Positions 5,340 to 5,394 of a DNA stretch of 5,394 bases are shown here, piece after piece; position 1 is the first letter of the stretch, and each line of letters begins with the position of its first letter. The position numbers and the translations under genes are program-made. Source of the DNA: CAZBZG01 sp964496245. GTDB lineage: Bacteria; Planctomycetota; SZUA-567. Under the pieces are notes generated by a model. It was not told the origin of the DNA. It ran no database searches and saw only the letters and a list, made by a program, of their open reading frames with translations. The stretch covers positions 1 through 5,394 of the forward strand of contig CAZBZG010000310.1 in the NCBI GenBank assembly GCA_964496245.1, in the 5' to 3' direction.

Positions 5340-5394
5340 ATGGCCAAGGAGAAGTTCGAACGGACAAAGCCGCACATCAACGTGGGCACCATCG
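5340..5394 (+). CDS. tuf: Elongation factor Tu, N-terminal fragment (runs off the window)
   Basis: The first 18 codons read MAKEKFERTKPHINVGTI, the invariant N-terminus of bacterial EF-Tu just before the P-loop GHVDHGKT, which lies beyond the edge. EF-Tu is the GTPase that delivers aminoacyl-tRNA to the ribosomal A site. The full protein is normally about 395-400 residues. Its position after tRNA-Thr matches the conserved order tRNA-Thr, tuf, tRNA-Trp, secE, nusG, so the next genes to the right are probably ribosomal and transcription-translation genes. Confidence 0.96.
   Translation, partial: MAKEKFERTKPHINVGTI

Overview
This GC-rich window looks like part of a chromosome from a Gram-negative, little-studied bacterium. 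Three things point loosely to the Planctomycetes/PVC group or a similar uncultured phylum: a eukaryotic-type Ser/Thr kinase carrying a membrane anchor and a TolB-like tail, a secreted protein ending in a 'DD..VEILVNG...LQKGAN.VVVLV' beta-sandwich signature, and an EF-Tu N-terminus preceded by a single tRNA-Thr. This placement is an inference; no marker here fixes the taxon.

Left end (1-338): the last 34 codons of a gene, probably a PIN-family toxin, overlap by ATGA with a complete 78-residue ribbon-helix-helix/HicB-type antitoxin gene. Next (about 362-1008) is a degraded fragment of a repeat-rich extracellular protein. Its reading frame shifts near 533-544, and neither a start nor a natural end is visible.

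Centre (1013-3172): a 669-residue membrane-anchored Ser/Thr protein kinase. An intact Hanks-type kinase domain leads through a Pro/Ala/Glu linker and a small helical module to one transmembrane helix and an extracytoplasmic TolB-like (COG5616-type) domain. A 15-bp dyad lies in its upstream region. A convergent minus-strand gene (3230-3643) encodes an unrecognised 137-residue protein; its -10-like TATAAA sits 7 nt before the ATG, suggesting a leaderless transcript. A divergent gene (3877-4791) encodes a secreted 304-residue protein with a helical N-terminal half and a C-terminal beta-sandwich. The spacer between these two genes holds candidate promoters in both directions and two short palindromes.

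Right end (4944-5394): a strong sigma70-like promoter with a GC-rich discriminator, a complete tRNA-Thr(GGU) with encoded CCA, a 226-nt spacer with a T8 tract, and the first 18 codons of tuf (EF-Tu). This matches the classic thrT-tufB translation operon arrangement, so the right edge is conserved core genome and the left two thirds is more variable.

No CRISPR array, insertion sequence or complete defence island is visible. The most unusual items are the kinase architecture, the two unrecognised proteins around the 3644-3876 spacer, and the decayed repeat protein beside the toxin-antitoxin pair.
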